Shown here piece by piece: positions 8,330 through 16,626 of a stretch of DNA of 29,921 bases. The stretch comes from an uncultured Lachnospiraceae bacterium (GTDB lineage: Bacteria > Bacillota > Clostridia > Lachnospirales > Lachnospiraceae). The translations under genes and the position numbers were made by a program. The stretch's first letter is position 1, and every line of letters begins with the position of its first letter. The notes beneath the pieces were generated by a model. It was not told where the DNA came from. It worked only from the letters and a program-made list of their open reading frames with translations, and did no database searches. Location: NCBI GenBank assembly GCA_910588865.1, contig CAJUSJ010000045.1, forward strand, positions 1 to 29,921. The letters are read 5' to 3'.

Positions 8330-8448
8330 GAGCTTATTCGCGGTGTCACCAATAATGTTTTGTAAAGACTTAACCAAATTCAAAAATAAGATCGGAAACC
8401 TGTTTTTAGATTTTCGGTCTATTTTCATTTTCGCTTTTCACAAAAGTG

Positions 8449-8477
8449 TTGAAACAGAACATAAGTTCTGATATAAT
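8449..8477 (+). promoter_or_regulatory. SOS promoter with LexA box
   Basis: TTGAAA (8449-8454) and TATAAT (8472-8477) are spaced by exactly 17 bp. The spacer holds CAGAACATAAGTTCTG, a 6-4-6 palindrome containing the Gram-positive LexA core GAACNNNNGTTC at 8457-8468. LexA bound here would block RNA polymerase, placing the Y-family polymerase and YolD genes under SOS control. Confidence 0.9.
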
Positions 8478-8558
8478 AAGAGTACCTTATATCCCAAAAA
8501 CCAGCGCGGGGAGTGTGTCCCGCCCCGGGACATGGAACAGAACAGGAGATGACCAGCC

Positions 8559-10088
8559 ATGACCCCTGACAGCCTTATTTATCTAGCCATTGACTTAAAA
8601 TCCTTTTACGCTTCCGTGGAGTGCCGGGAGCGGGGTCTGGACCCTCTGACCACCAATCTGGTGGTTGCCGACAAGAGCCGCACAGAGAAAACCATCTGCC
8701 TCGCGGTGTCGCCCTCCCTGAAAGCCTACGGAATCCCTGGACGGCCAAGGCTTTTTGAGGTAATACAGCGGATAGATCAAGTCAATGCCAGGAGGAAAAC
8801 CCTGGCCCCGGGCCAGGCCTTTACCGGCAGTTCCTGGGATGACAGGGAATTACACGCTGCCCCGGACCTGGCTGTGTCCTACATCACAGCGCCGCCCCGG
8901 ATGTCCCTGTACATGGATTACAGCGCCAGGATCTACAGCATTTACCTAAAGTATATTGCCCCGGATGATATCCACGTATATTCCATCGACGAGGTCTTCA
9001 TCGATGCCTCCGCGTACCTGGACACCTACAAGCTTACTGCCCGGGAGCTGACGAAAAAGCTGATACAGGAGATTTTTCAGGTCACAGGGATCACCGCCAC
9101 AGCCGGGATCGGCACCAATCTCTACCTGGCCAAGGTGGCCATGGACATCGTGGCCAAGCATGTCACGCCGGACACGGACGGAGTTCGGATCGCCCAGCTG
9201 GATGAGGGGGAATACCGCAGGCTTCTGTGGTCCCACCGCCCCCTGACAGACTTCTGGAGAGTGGGAAGAGGCTACGGGAAAAAGCTGGAGGAACACGGCC
9301 TGTTCACCATGGGAGACGTGGCCAGGTGTTCCCTGGGAAAGACCGGGGATTATCACAATGAGGAACTGCTGTACAAGCTTTTCGGCATCAACGCGGAGCT
9401 GCTCATCGACCATGCCTGGGGGTGGGAACCCTGCACCATGGCTGATGTGAAAGCCTACAAGCCGGATACCAACAGCATCGGCTCCGGTCAGGTCCTTCAC
9501 CGCGGTTATGATTATGAAAAGAGTAAACTCATTGTCCGGGAGATGGCGGATCTGCTGGCTCTGGACCTGGTGGACAGAGGACTTGTGACAGACCAGATCG
9601 TTCTGGCCGTGGGCTATGATAAAGACAGCTTAAACGATTCCAATATCCGAAAATCATACAGAGGCCCTGTCACCACAGACCACTATGGCCGCCAGGTTCC
9701 CAAACACGCCCACGGCACCGCGAACCTGCCCCGCCAGACTTCCTCCGGCAGGGTTATAACCAACACGGTTGTGGAGTTATATGAAAATATTGTGGATCAG
9801 AATCTGCTGATCCGGAGAGTCTATCTTACTGCCAATCGGGTGGTAAGCGAAGATATGGCGAAAAAGGCGGAGACCTTTGAGCAGTTAGATCTTTTTACAG
9901 ATTATGCCGCCTTGCGGAAAAAGCAGGAACTGGAAGAGGCGGCCCTGGAAAGAGAACGAAAAATGCAGAAAGCCATGCTTGACATTAAAAAGAAATTCGG
10001 GAAAAACGCTATCCTGAAAGGCATGAACCTTGAGGATGGGGCCACGACCATGGAGAGGAACAAGCAGATCGGAGGCCATAAAGCCTGA
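8559..10088 (+). CDS. Y-family DNA polymerase (UmuC/UvrX-like)
   Basis: A 509-residue translesion polymerase of the Bacillota UvrX/UmuC-like group. The first catalytic Asp is D12 in LAIDLKSFYASVE; the second pair is D144/E145 in VYSIDEVFIDAS. ITATAGIGTNLYLAKVAMD follows, then the little-finger region (residues about 260-420). Compared with short DinB proteins it has an insertion around residues 75-120 (GQAFTGSSWDDRELHA), as usual in this group, and a charged helical tail. It copies across damaged bases during SOS and is error-prone. The upstream LexA-box promoter and the downstream YolD-like gene match the usual unit. Confidence 0.95.
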   Translation: MTPDSLIYLAIDLKSFYASVECRERGLDPLTTNLVVADKSRTEKTICLAVSPSLKAYGIPGRPRLFEVIQRIDQVNARRKTLAPGQAFTGSSWDDRELHAAPDLAVSYITAPPRMSLYMDYSARIYSIYLKYIAPDDIHVYSIDEVFIDASAYLDTYKLTARELTKKLIQEIFQVTGITATAGIGTNLYLAKVAMDIVAKHVTPDTDGVRIAQLDEGEYRRLLWSHRPLTDFWRVGRGYGKKLEEHGLFTMGDVARCSLGKTGDYHNEELLYKLFGINAELLIDHAWGWEPCTMADVKAYKPDTNSIGSGQVLHRGYDYEKSKLIVREMADLLALDLVDRGLVTDQIVLAVGYDKDSLNDSNIRKSYRGPVTTDHYGRQVPKHAHGTANLPRQTSSGRVITNTVVELYENIVDQNLLIRRVYLTANRVVSEDMAKKAETFEQLDLFTDYAALRKKQELEEAALERERKMQKAMLDIKKKFGKNAILKGMNLEDGATTMERNKQIGGHKA

Positions 10089-10135
10089 ATGCCGTCAAGA
10101 ACATATGAGCCAACGGAAAGAGAGGTGTAAGCGGC

Positions 10136-10549
10136 GTGAAGAATATGTATGACGATATCATCGGACTCCCCCATCATGTCTCCCCGGTTCATCCCCAGAT
10201 GGCCAGAGCGGACCGGGCGGCCCAGTTCTCGCCCTTCGCGGCGCTGACGGGTTACGAGATGGTGATCCACGAGGCCGGACGGATGACGGACCAACAGATA
10301 GAGTTAGATGAAGACGCAAGGAATATGTTAGACGAAAAGCTTAAGACGATCCTGAAACAGACGGGGAACCGCCAGGAAGCCAAGATCACTTTTTTCCAGC
10401 CGGACGCGAAAAAGGAAGGCGGGATCTATGTCACCGCCACCGGGCTGGTGAAAGAGATCGATACCTACCATCGGGCTGTGGTTATGATGGAAGGAAAGCG
10501 GATTCCCCTGGAACATATTGTGGAAGTGGAGACAAATCCCAGTTTCTAA
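10136..10549 (+). CDS. YolD-like family protein
   Basis: A 137-residue YolD-like protein, the standard partner gene of Bacillota UmuC-type polymerases. Characteristic residues are MARADRAAQFSPFAALTGYE near residues 22-41 and the C-terminal KRIPLEHIVEVE. The GTG at 10136 is preferred because GAGGTG lies eight bases upstream; the ATG two codons later would be too far. It begins 47 bp after the polymerase stop and should be part of the same LexA-controlled transcript. Its biochemical role is not established; proposed roles concern control of the polymerase. Confidence 0.9.
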   Translation: MKNMYDDIIGLPHHVSPVHPQMARADRAAQFSPFAALTGYEMVIHEAGRMTDQQIELDEDARNMLDEKLKTILKQTGNRQEAKITFFQPDAKKEGGIYVTATGLVKEIDTYHRAVVMMEGKRIPLEHIVEVETNPSF

Positions 10550-10577
10550 GGAACCCGCGTTGAAACCTAAGTACCCC

Positions 10578-10630
10578 ACGCGCCCGGCCAGCGGACACAC
10601 TACTGTCCCATCAAAATCTGGCGGGCGCGT
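10578..10630. terminator. Long hairpin between convergent yolD and EIIC genes
   Basis: Arms 10578-10590 (acgcgcccggcca) and 10619-10630 (tggcgggcgcgt) pair over 12 bp with one bulge and a loop of about 28 bases. A U-tract is weak on both strands, so a termination role is tentative; it is the only structure in this convergent gap. Confidence 0.4.
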
Positions 10631-10662
10631 TTAGCATACCTGACTTCAGATTGTCAGAAAAC

Positions 10663-11958
10663 TTATTCCTCACTTTCCCTCAACATACATTCCTTCTCGT
10701 ACTGACGCCAGAAGGGCAGATAGATTACCACCCCTATGGCCATGGAAATAAATGGAATCAGCGCTGTCTTGACATCCCCGGTTCCAACAGGCCCCAGAAT
10801 AAAGGGCGGCGTAGCCCATGGCACCATGGCGTAGAATTTTCCAAACAGCGGGGTAGCCATCAAAAGATACCCTACAGCAGAAGACACGGTAGTGCTCAAC
10901 AGAAAAGGCACAAGCAAAAAAGGATTCAAAGCCAGCGGCAGACCGAATATCACAGGCTCCACGATGGTAAATATCGCGGAAGGCAGACAGGCCCAGCCCA
11001 GGGTTTTTAAATATTTCACTTTGGACAGGATCATGAAAATCACCAGGGGCCACACTCCAGCCGTCCACACCGTAAGACGGGTCAATCCTGTGGATCCGAA
11101 TCCCGCCAGAACGTGGGGCAGCCCATAGACGCTGGTGCCCGCGGCCAACGCCTCCACATTCTCATTAAGCCATATAGCCCCAAAAGGAGTCATAAACGTT
11201 AAAAGCATATTATCGCCGTGGAGACCAACGCTCCAAAGCAGCATGCTCAGAAACACGAGAAAAACGAATGTAAACACATTATCCGAACCGCTTACCAGAG
11301 GTGAGAGAACACCCATGAGCCAGGTTACCATATCAAAGTTCAATACGCTCCTTATAAACCAGGCCAGTGTAAAGCAGACTCCATAGGGAATCAGGGAAGT
11401 AAACGCGTTTCCGATATTGGGCGGTACGGAATCCGGCATGGAAATACGGATATTCTTTTCCAGCAGGAATATGTAAAGCTTTGACGATACCAGAGAGGTC
11501 ACAATGCATACAAACAGTCCTGACGCGCTGAATGCCGCCACCGAAATGCCTCCCGCCTCATCGTTGCCCGAAAGAGTAAACAGCAAGAATGTTGTGATAC
11601 CCAGCAGAGCGGCTGTCTTAGTGTCAAGTTTTCCAGTCTTTTCTCCATAAGAAACCGGAATGGAAATCGAGCAGTACAGCCCCATAAATCCTAAAGTCAG
11701 ACTGTTTACCCAGGCAAATTTATCCGCGTAAGGTGTCAAAAACGGAAGCAGAGCCTTGCCGCTGCTCCCCACCACAGGAGAACCCAGCACATATAAGATC
11801 AAAAATATGGATCCAGTGATCAGAATCGGCATACAGGCCACCAATCCATCCTGAATAGCGGCAATCGACGGAAGCCCGGACAGCTTCGCCAGAGGTTCCG
11901 ATATTTTCATAACCTGTTCTGTCAGTTTATCTATAAAACCTTGTTTTGTTTTTTCCAT
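10663..11958 (-). CDS. PTS EIIC component, cellobiose/lactose type
   Basis: A 431-residue integral membrane permease of the PTS EIIC family (CelB-like). The ATG at 11958 has GAGGAG seven bases upstream; the ATG five codons earlier overlaps that site and is rejected. After the start, KLTEQVMKISEPLAKLSGLP and IQDGLVACMPILITGSIFLI are the typical EIIC opening. About ten hydrophobic segments follow, with GLHGDNMLLTFMTPFG and GFGSTGLTRLTVW in the substrate region. It would bring in a beta-glucoside-like or oligosaccharide substrate with phosphorylation by EIIB. No EIIA or EIIB gene lies nearby, so they must be supplied elsewhere. It lies 34 bp after an RpiR gene. Confidence 0.9.
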   Translation of the reverse strand: MEKTKQGFIDKLTEQVMKISEPLAKLSGLPSIAAIQDGLVACMPILITGSIFLILYVLGSPVVGSSGKALLPFLTPYADKFAWVNSLTLGFMGLYCSISIPVSYGEKTGKLDTKTAALLGITTFLLFTLSGNDEAGGISVAAFSASGLFVCIVTSLVSSKLYIFLLEKNIRISMPDSVPPNIGNAFTSLIPYGVCFTLAWFIRSVLNFDMVTWLMGVLSPLVSGSDNVFTFVFLVFLSMLLWSVGLHGDNMLLTFMTPFGAIWLNENVEALAAGTSVYGLPHVLAGFGSTGLTRLTVWTAGVWPLVIFMILSKVKYLKTLGWACLPSAIFTIVEPVIFGLPLALNPFLLVPFLLSTTVSSAVGYLLMATPLFGKFYAMVPWATPPFILGPVGTGDVKTALIPFISMAIGVVIYLPFWRQYEKECMLRESEE

Positions 11959-11991
11959 AAGTAATCTCCTCATACATAATACAGCGCCTCC

Positions 11992-12762
11992 TCATTTCTT
12001 TTTTCGGGCACGAAGACAGAGATACAGCATATTCAGCAGGTAATCCAATGATATGATCCGGGCCAGAGGATTGCCCGCCTCCTCATCAGCGAATATATAT
12101 AGGCTTTCACCACAGGTAAGCTCAAGCATATGCTCCTGGCTGCTGGTGAGGGCGATGGTGGAAATGCCTCGCCTGCGCAGCTCATAAGCCGCGTTTAACA
12201 TAGCCGGGTTGTTTCCGCTGTGGCTTACCATCACTCCCGCGCAGCCTTTTGGCGACAGGCTGTTGATGTAATCCTGATTCAGAGCGTTATACGAATGTGC
12301 CAGAATCCCCATTCCTCTCAACTGGATACACATCTTCTGGAGACTTAAATAATTCAGATCATTCCCATAGAAATCAATTTTCTCAGCCCTCTGTAAAATC
12401 GCCATGACTCTCTGAAGCTTATACTTTGAGTTCAGCCTTATGGTCTCTTTTATCACATACTCATACAGGCCCAGAGTATGATCCATGGCCTCTGCTACGG
12501 AGATGGATTTAAACCCTTCCCAGTTCATCCCCGCGTCCATCTGCCCGTACTCCTCTATAAAGACAAGCTGGAACTGTGGATAGCCGGTATATCCCAGCTT
12601 TTTACAAAACCTCGTAACCGTGGATGGACTGGTCAGGGCCGCGGCTGCCAGTTCTTTGGCATTCATGGTCCGGATATTCCGGGGATTGCTCAAGATATAT
12701 CCGGCAAGCCCCTGCTCCTGGTAGGTCATCTGAGACGTGTTTTTCAGCTGCTGCATAATCAT
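11992..12762 (-). CDS. RpiR family transcriptional regulator of the EIIC cluster
   Basis: A 256-residue protein starting at ATG 12762 (GAGGAGG seven bases upstream; the ATG at 12768 is too close to that site). The N-terminal RpiR helix-turn-helix covers about residues 10-75, with recognition region AALTSPSTVTRFCKKLGYTG. The C-terminal SIS domain has KIDFYGNDLNYLSLQKMCIQ and GVMVSHSGNNPAMLNAAYEL around residues 125-190, then RRGISTIALTSS. Family knowledge predicts that it senses a sugar phosphate. Its position directly before the EIIC gene suggests it controls uptake and the upstream oxidoreductases. A TACAAT -10 lies in the 73-bp gap before it, so it may also have its own promoter. Confidence 0.9.
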   Translation of the reverse strand: MIMQQLKNTSQMTYQEQGLAGYILSNPRNIRTMNAKELAAAALTSPSTVTRFCKKLGYTGYPQFQLVFIEEYGQMDAGMNWEGFKSISVAEAMDHTLGLYEYVIKETIRLNSKYKLQRVMAILQRAEKIDFYGNDLNYLSLQKMCIQLRGMGILAHSYNALNQDYINSLSPKGCAGVMVSHSGNNPAMLNAAYELRRRGISTIALTSSQEHMLELTCGESLYIFADEEAGNPLARIISLDYLLNMLYLCLRARKKK

Positions 12763-12835
12763 GTCCATTCCTCCTCAAGAATACATTTTATTCTTTATTG
12801 TACCCAAAAAAGGAAAAGGAATAAATGGTTGTTTC

Positions 12836-13828
12836 CTATAGATCAGCCGCGAATACCACCCCGGCATCCCGCCTTGCCTCTGTCTGGATCTCCATCGTGA
12901 TTCTGGAAATTTCCTGCATTTTCTCACATGTATCAAAATCCCGTTCCCGTATCATCTTTTCAAATGCCACAAATTCATGGTACATCCGGTGTCTTCCCTC
13001 ATTGTCGTCGCACAGGGTTCCATCCCCTTTTTCACCGTTGAGCAGAACCCTGTAATCCGCCAGAACATTGAGAGATGAGGTGGTCACGATACAGCCTTCA
13101 TCGCCCTGGATTGATGTCATCAACGGAGCGCGGCAATCTTTAGATCCAACGCAGACGCACTGGAAGTCAGGATATTTCATTGTCAGGATTCCGGATGTGT
13201 CGATGCCCTTCTGGACATTGGCCTGGTAGTGAACCTTAAGAGGCTTTCCAAAGAGAAGCACAGCAAAATTGATATTGTAAATATTCAAGTCCATCAGAGC
13301 CCCTCCGGACATCCCAGGATCAAAGGCCGGGAGAACTTTCCCCTCCTTAAACGCGTTATAGCGGGAAGAGTACTGGGAATAGTTCATGGAGACAATGCGG
13401 ATATTTCCCAATTCCGTCAGCTTTTCTCTGATCTTTAACGCGTTTGGCATGTACAGCGTGGATACAGCTTCAACCATGATCAGCCCTGCCTCTCTTGCCA
13501 GCCCAATAAGTTCTTCCATCTCCTTAGCGTTGGACGTAAATGGCTTCTCACAGATTACATGCTTGCCTGCCTTAAGGGCGGCTTTGGTATAAGCGTAGTG
13601 AAGGTGGTTGGGCACCGCCACATAGATTGTGTCAATATCCCCCTGGCCAAGCATCTCATCTACGTCTGTATACCATGCGGGAATTCCCTGTTCCTTACAC
13701 ATTTTTTCCAGTTTCTCCTCACTGCCCTTTCTCGCGCAGATTCCCTTCAGGGTGATCCCCTCTACCTGGTGAATGAAGCGAAACAGATCATTCACAATCA
13801 TCCCTGCCCCAATAATCCCCATCTTCAT
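12836..13828 (-). CDS. Gfo/Idh/MocA family oxidoreductase
   Basis: A 330-residue NAD(P)-dependent sugar or inositol dehydrogenase. The N-terminal Rossmann motif is MGIIGAGMI (GxGxxx), and the conserved active-site EKP is at residues 94-96 in GKHVICEKPFTSNAKEM. The C-terminal alpha/beta substrate domain includes DPGMSGGALMDLNIYNINFA, the usual GGGxxxDxxxY/H-type motif in variant form. It begins five bases after the stop of the previous oxidoreductase, so they are cotranscribed. The pair probably interconverts a sugar or sugar-phosphate imported through the downstream EIIC; the substrate is not evident. Confidence 0.9.
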   Translation of the reverse strand: MKMGIIGAGMIVNDLFRFIHQVEGITLKGICARKGSEEKLEKMCKEQGIPAWYTDVDEMLGQGDIDTIYVAVPNHLHYAYTKAALKAGKHVICEKPFTSNAKEMEELIGLAREAGLIMVEAVSTLYMPNALKIREKLTELGNIRIVSMNYSQYSSRYNAFKEGKVLPAFDPGMSGGALMDLNIYNINFAVLLFGKPLKVHYQANVQKGIDTSGILTMKYPDFQCVCVGSKDCRAPLMTSIQGDEGCIVTTSSLNVLADYRVLLNGEKGDGTLCDDNEGRHRMYHEFVAFEKMIRERDFDTCEKMQEISRITMEIQTEARRDAGVVFAADL

Positions 13829-13833
13829 CTTGC

Positions 13834-14856
13834 TTACTTCGCCTCCTTTGCTTTCTGAATACCCTGCTCTATGATCTGGAGCACGGCAACAACCTCTTCA
13901 TCCTTCACAACTTTATCGGTGCCGTTTACCAGCACATTCTCAATATTGTCATAGATCATGCCGTAATCACACTGCTCCAAAGGCACCTTCATGGTCACGT
14001 CTTTTCCGTCTTTATCTATGTAAGAAAGGGTTCCCCACTTTTCCTCTGGATACTCTGCCTTCTCAAGAATCACCGGGCCTGGTTTTCTCTTTATGTCTGA
14101 ATTATGTCCCAGCGGCGGCATGAGGAAACTTCCTTTGGTTCCATGGGCGATAAAACGGGGGTAGTCCAGCTTCACATAATAGCTTGTCTTCACAATGGCT
14201 TTGAACTTGTCATAAAACAGGTCAAGGTCATAATAGCTGTCAGACTCCCCGGGATTGGCAATGCTGCGGCAGTCATAGACCACCTTCTTGGGAATGCCGA
14301 ACTGGCCTATCATCTGGTCAATGGGATGAACTCCAAGACCGTAAAGCATATGGAAGCCTTTTATCTGCATATCCCGCTCCGGGCGGAAATAATCGTAGTG
14401 GGATTCCACTTCCACCAGATCGCCGAGAACCCCGGATTCCAGCACTTTGCGCAATGTCCTCATGTCCGCGTCAAATCTGCGGTTCTGGTTTGCCATAGCC
14501 AGAAGCCCTTTTTCTTTGGCCATGGCAAACACCTCCCGGGCCTCATCAGCGCTCATGGCAAAGGGTTTCTCGCACAGCACATTCTTCCCGTTCTCCAGGG
14601 CCATCTTTGTATAGGATACATGGAAGGCATCGGGGGTGTTCACAACCACAAGGTTCACCTCCGGGTCCTTCATCACCTGGTCGATATCAGAAGTAAAGGT
14701 GATATCCGGATACCAGGATTCTCTCTCCGTATCTCCCACCCGGTCCTCTTCTCTCCGGTAAATATATTTCACCTGAATGAAATCTCTGTCCGCCACATAG
14801 GGCAGATGATATACACAGACACTGTTTCCAAATCCAATATAGGCAACCACTAACAT
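13834..14856 (-). CDS. Gfo/Idh/MocA family oxidoreductase (YdgJ-like)
   Basis: A 340-residue member of the same superfamily, of the subgroup with YIGFGxSVxxYHLPY at the N-terminus (here YIGFGNSVCVYHLPY). The active-site EKP is at residues 96-98 in KNVLCEKPFAMSADEAREVF. NQNRRFDADM and GFHMLYGLGVHPIDQMIGQF are typical of the C-terminal domain. The start ATG at 14856 has AAGGAG ten bases upstream. It is the first gene of a probable four-gene transcript (two oxidoreductases, RpiR, EIIC) and is divergent from the secreted hydrolase at 15274. Confidence 0.9.
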   Translation of the reverse strand: MLVVAYIGFGNSVCVYHLPYVADRDFIQVKYIYRREEDRVGDTERESWYPDITFTSDIDQVMKDPEVNLVVVNTPDAFHVSYTKMALENGKNVLCEKPFAMSADEAREVFAMAKEKGLLAMANQNRRFDADMRTLRKVLESGVLGDLVEVESHYDYFRPERDMQIKGFHMLYGLGVHPIDQMIGQFGIPKKVVYDCRSIANPGESDSYYDLDLFYDKFKAIVKTSYYVKLDYPRFIAHGTKGSFLMPPLGHNSDIKRKPGPVILEKAEYPEEKWGTLSYIDKDGKDVTMKVPLEQCDYGMIYDNIENVLVNGTDKVVKDEEVVAVLQIIEQGIQKAKEAK

Positions 14857-14886
14857 ATTCCATTGTCTCCTTATTTTGTTTTTAAG

Positions 14887-15051
14887 GAACTGTTCCGCGG
14901 CGTTCAGTTCGTTTTATTGAGTCGTCAACTCTATGGCCTGAATATAGCACAAGCAGAAAACCAAGTCCATAAAACCGAAAGACATTGGAAGCCGATTTCA
15001 GACAACTTGTCTTAAAGATGAAATTCAATTTCAGCAACTCTTGTTGAATTT
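14887..15051. promoter_or_regulatory. Cluster of inverted repeats in divergent intergenic region
   Basis: The 417-bp gap 14857-15273 separates divergent genes. It holds GAACTG/CAGTTC arms at 14887-14892 and 14905-14910, the palindrome AGACAACTTGTCT at 15000-15012, and 8-bp arms AAATTCAA/TTGAATTT at 15021-15028 and 15044-15051 enclosing CAAC-TCTT-GTTG. These are candidate operator sites for local regulators, but no factor can be named. A 91-codon minus frame through the region looks non-coding. Confidence 0.35.
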
Positions 15052-15201
15052 GCCGAAAGCGTATGATAATCGCGGGAACAACTATCTGGATAAAACTTTT
15101 TGGCCCCCATGCTGTTCTGGAAGAGTACCCGACATATGAACAATGAGAAATATCCAAAAAAATCCAACTAAAATAATCCTATACATCTCATAATTTTCCC
15201 A

Positions 15202-15230
15202 TTTTCTCACAAAAATTTTCCGTATATAAT
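15202..15230 (+). promoter_or_regulatory. Promoter of secreted hydrolase
   Basis: A TATAAT at 15225-15230 lies 43 bp before the ATG, with a weak T-rich -35. The motif TTCACAAAAAT..GTATATAATA recurs upstream of the degraded copy at 25475-25502, so the promoter region was duplicated with the gene. Confidence 0.5.
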
Positions 15231-15273
15231 AAAATTATTATAATATTTGCACTAACACAGAAAGGGGAACAAA

Positions 15274-16437
15274 ATGAAGAAGAGATTTCTCGCGGTTTTG
15301 TTGAGCGCGGTTATGGCGCTAGAGTTAACACCTTTTACTGGCATGGCTCAGACTTATGAAAAGACAGAAGATATCCCGATCGGGACACCTGATGAAAATG
15401 TGGTCAAAATCCCGTGGGCGGACCGCCTGGTGGAGACACCGGAATTGCAGATTCCAGCCAGCCAGGAAATGTGGGAAGTGCAGCGAGCGAATATCCGGGA
15501 CATGGTCATTGATACTCTTGGCAATGTGCCGCCAAGGCCCGAGACCGTACAGTGTCAGATCTACGAGACTGGCGACACACCTATATTGACTTATGAAAAA
15601 TTTTATCTGGACAATGGATACGGAGACATGGTGCCTGGGACCATCTACATTCCCAAGGGTTTGACGGAGAAAGCCCCGGCTATCCTCTATCTTCATTACC
15701 ATGGCGATGAGTTTGAGACTGGACAGAATGAACTGCTTTTCTCCTGGCCATTGGCGGAGAGCGGGCAGCCTCTTTTAGACAAATTCATTGAGCGGGGCTA
15801 TGTGGTCATGGCCATCGACGCATACGCCTTCACCACCCGCGGCGGCATGGGGCCCGGTTATGTGCCGGGTACGGATGAAAAGGAAACCGGCCTGGCGGAG
15901 GAGGCTTCCCTGTATAAATTCCTGACCGTACAGGGCATTTCCTACATGGGCATGATCATCCGGGATGACCAGATCGCGTTAGACTATCTCACCACCCGCC
16001 CGGAGATCGACCCAGAGCGCATTGGTGTCACCGGCATGAGCATGGGCGGCACCCGAGCCAACTGGCTGTCTGCCTTGGACGAGCGGGTGAAGGCCACCGT
16101 CAGCGTGGCCTGTCTGACCCGGATGCAGGATTTTATCCGCACAGGCAACATCAAATGGCATGCGTTCTTCAACTGGGTTCCAGGTATGCTGGCCAAATTT
16201 GACACCGAATCCGTGGTCAGCCTCATCGCTCCCCGCCCTTATATGCAGCTCATGGGAGACAGCGATATCGGAAGCCCGGTGGAGGGAGTCCGCTATATCC
16301 AGCAGAAGATGGAACAGGTGTATAAACTTTACGGCGCATCCGACAACGTGGAATTTCACTATTATCAGGGACTGGACCATGACTATCTGCCAGAAGAATT
16401 TGAGCTGATGCTGTCTTATTTTGACAGTCACCTGTGA
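15274..16437 (+). CDS. Secreted alpha/beta hydrolase (dienelactone hydrolase / acetyl xylan esterase-like)
   Basis: A 387-residue protein with signal peptide MKKRFLAVLLSAVMALELTP (cleavage probably near GMAQ-TYE). The alpha/beta-hydrolase core has HYHGDEFETGQNE as oxyanion region, nucleophile S256 in GVTGMSMGGTRAN, an acid probably D329 in LMGDSDIGSP, and H369 in GLDHDYLP. It resembles the dienelactone hydrolase/Abhydrolase_7 group of large exported esterases acting on carbohydrate esters; the true substrate is unknown. Start ATG has GAAAGGGG upstream. Directly downstream lies a decayed MFS gene, and the same pair recurs in complementary state at 25.5-28.6 kb. Confidence 0.85.
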   Translation: MKKRFLAVLLSAVMALELTPFTGMAQTYEKTEDIPIGTPDENVVKIPWADRLVETPELQIPASQEMWEVQRANIRDMVIDTLGNVPPRPETVQCQIYETGDTPILTYEKFYLDNGYGDMVPGTIYIPKGLTEKAPAILYLHYHGDEFETGQNELLFSWPLAESGQPLLDKFIERGYVVMAIDAYAFTTRGGMGPGYVPGTDEKETGLAEEASLYKFLTVQGISYMGMIIRDDQIALDYLTTRPEIDPERIGVTGMSMGGTRANWLSALDERVKATVSVACLTRMQDFIRTGNIKWHAFFNWVPGMLAKFDTESVVSLIAPRPYMQLMGDSDIGSPVEGVRYIQQKMEQVYKLYGASDNVEFHYYQGLDHDYLPEEFELMLSYFDSHL

Positions 16438-16439
16438 TT

Positions 16440-16585
16440 CCGGGGAGGTTCTTGCCATATTGCCTTTCCTTATATTTTCCCTGGGCGAACACACGCGGAG
16501 GGGCATTGAAACGCTGTTAATTTTTGTCAGCGGTTCTGGAACCGCGCGACAGCGCTTGCGGACAACGGTTAAAGGAAGCGGCACC
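16440..16585 (+). pseudogene. MFS transporter remnant (multiple deletions)
   Basis: This stretch, starting two bases after the hydrolase stop, matches two separated parts of the intact MFS gene at 27367-28575. The first reads VLAILPFLIFSLGEH against VLVILPIFIYSLGEH of the intact protein, up to about 16515. The second aligns with the last 30 codons (CAGCGCTT..CAACGGTTAA). The first roughly 100 codons and about 250 internal codons are missing. The present frame cannot make a transporter. Confidence 0.8.
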
Positions 16586-16589
16586 GGAG

Positions 16590-16626
16590 GTAAGGGTCTG
16601 CCTGAGCAGGCGGCCCTTACTTTCTT
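16590..16626 (+). terminator. Terminator after hydrolase / MFS remnant
   Basis: Arms GTAAGGG (16590-16596) and CCCTTAC (16614-16620), with inner GCCTG/CAGGC pairing, are followed by TTTCTTTTT. It overlaps the end of the convergent lipoprotein gene. Confidence 0.75.

Noticed and set aside
14882..15157. Minus-strand frame of 91 codons in the divergent gap
   Set aside because: No ribosome site, no recognisable domain, and it runs through palindromes and promoter-like sequence; treated as regulatory DNA.
15979..16584. Minus-strand frame opposite the hydrolase
   Set aside because: Antisense of the GMSMGG-containing esterase; no independent support.
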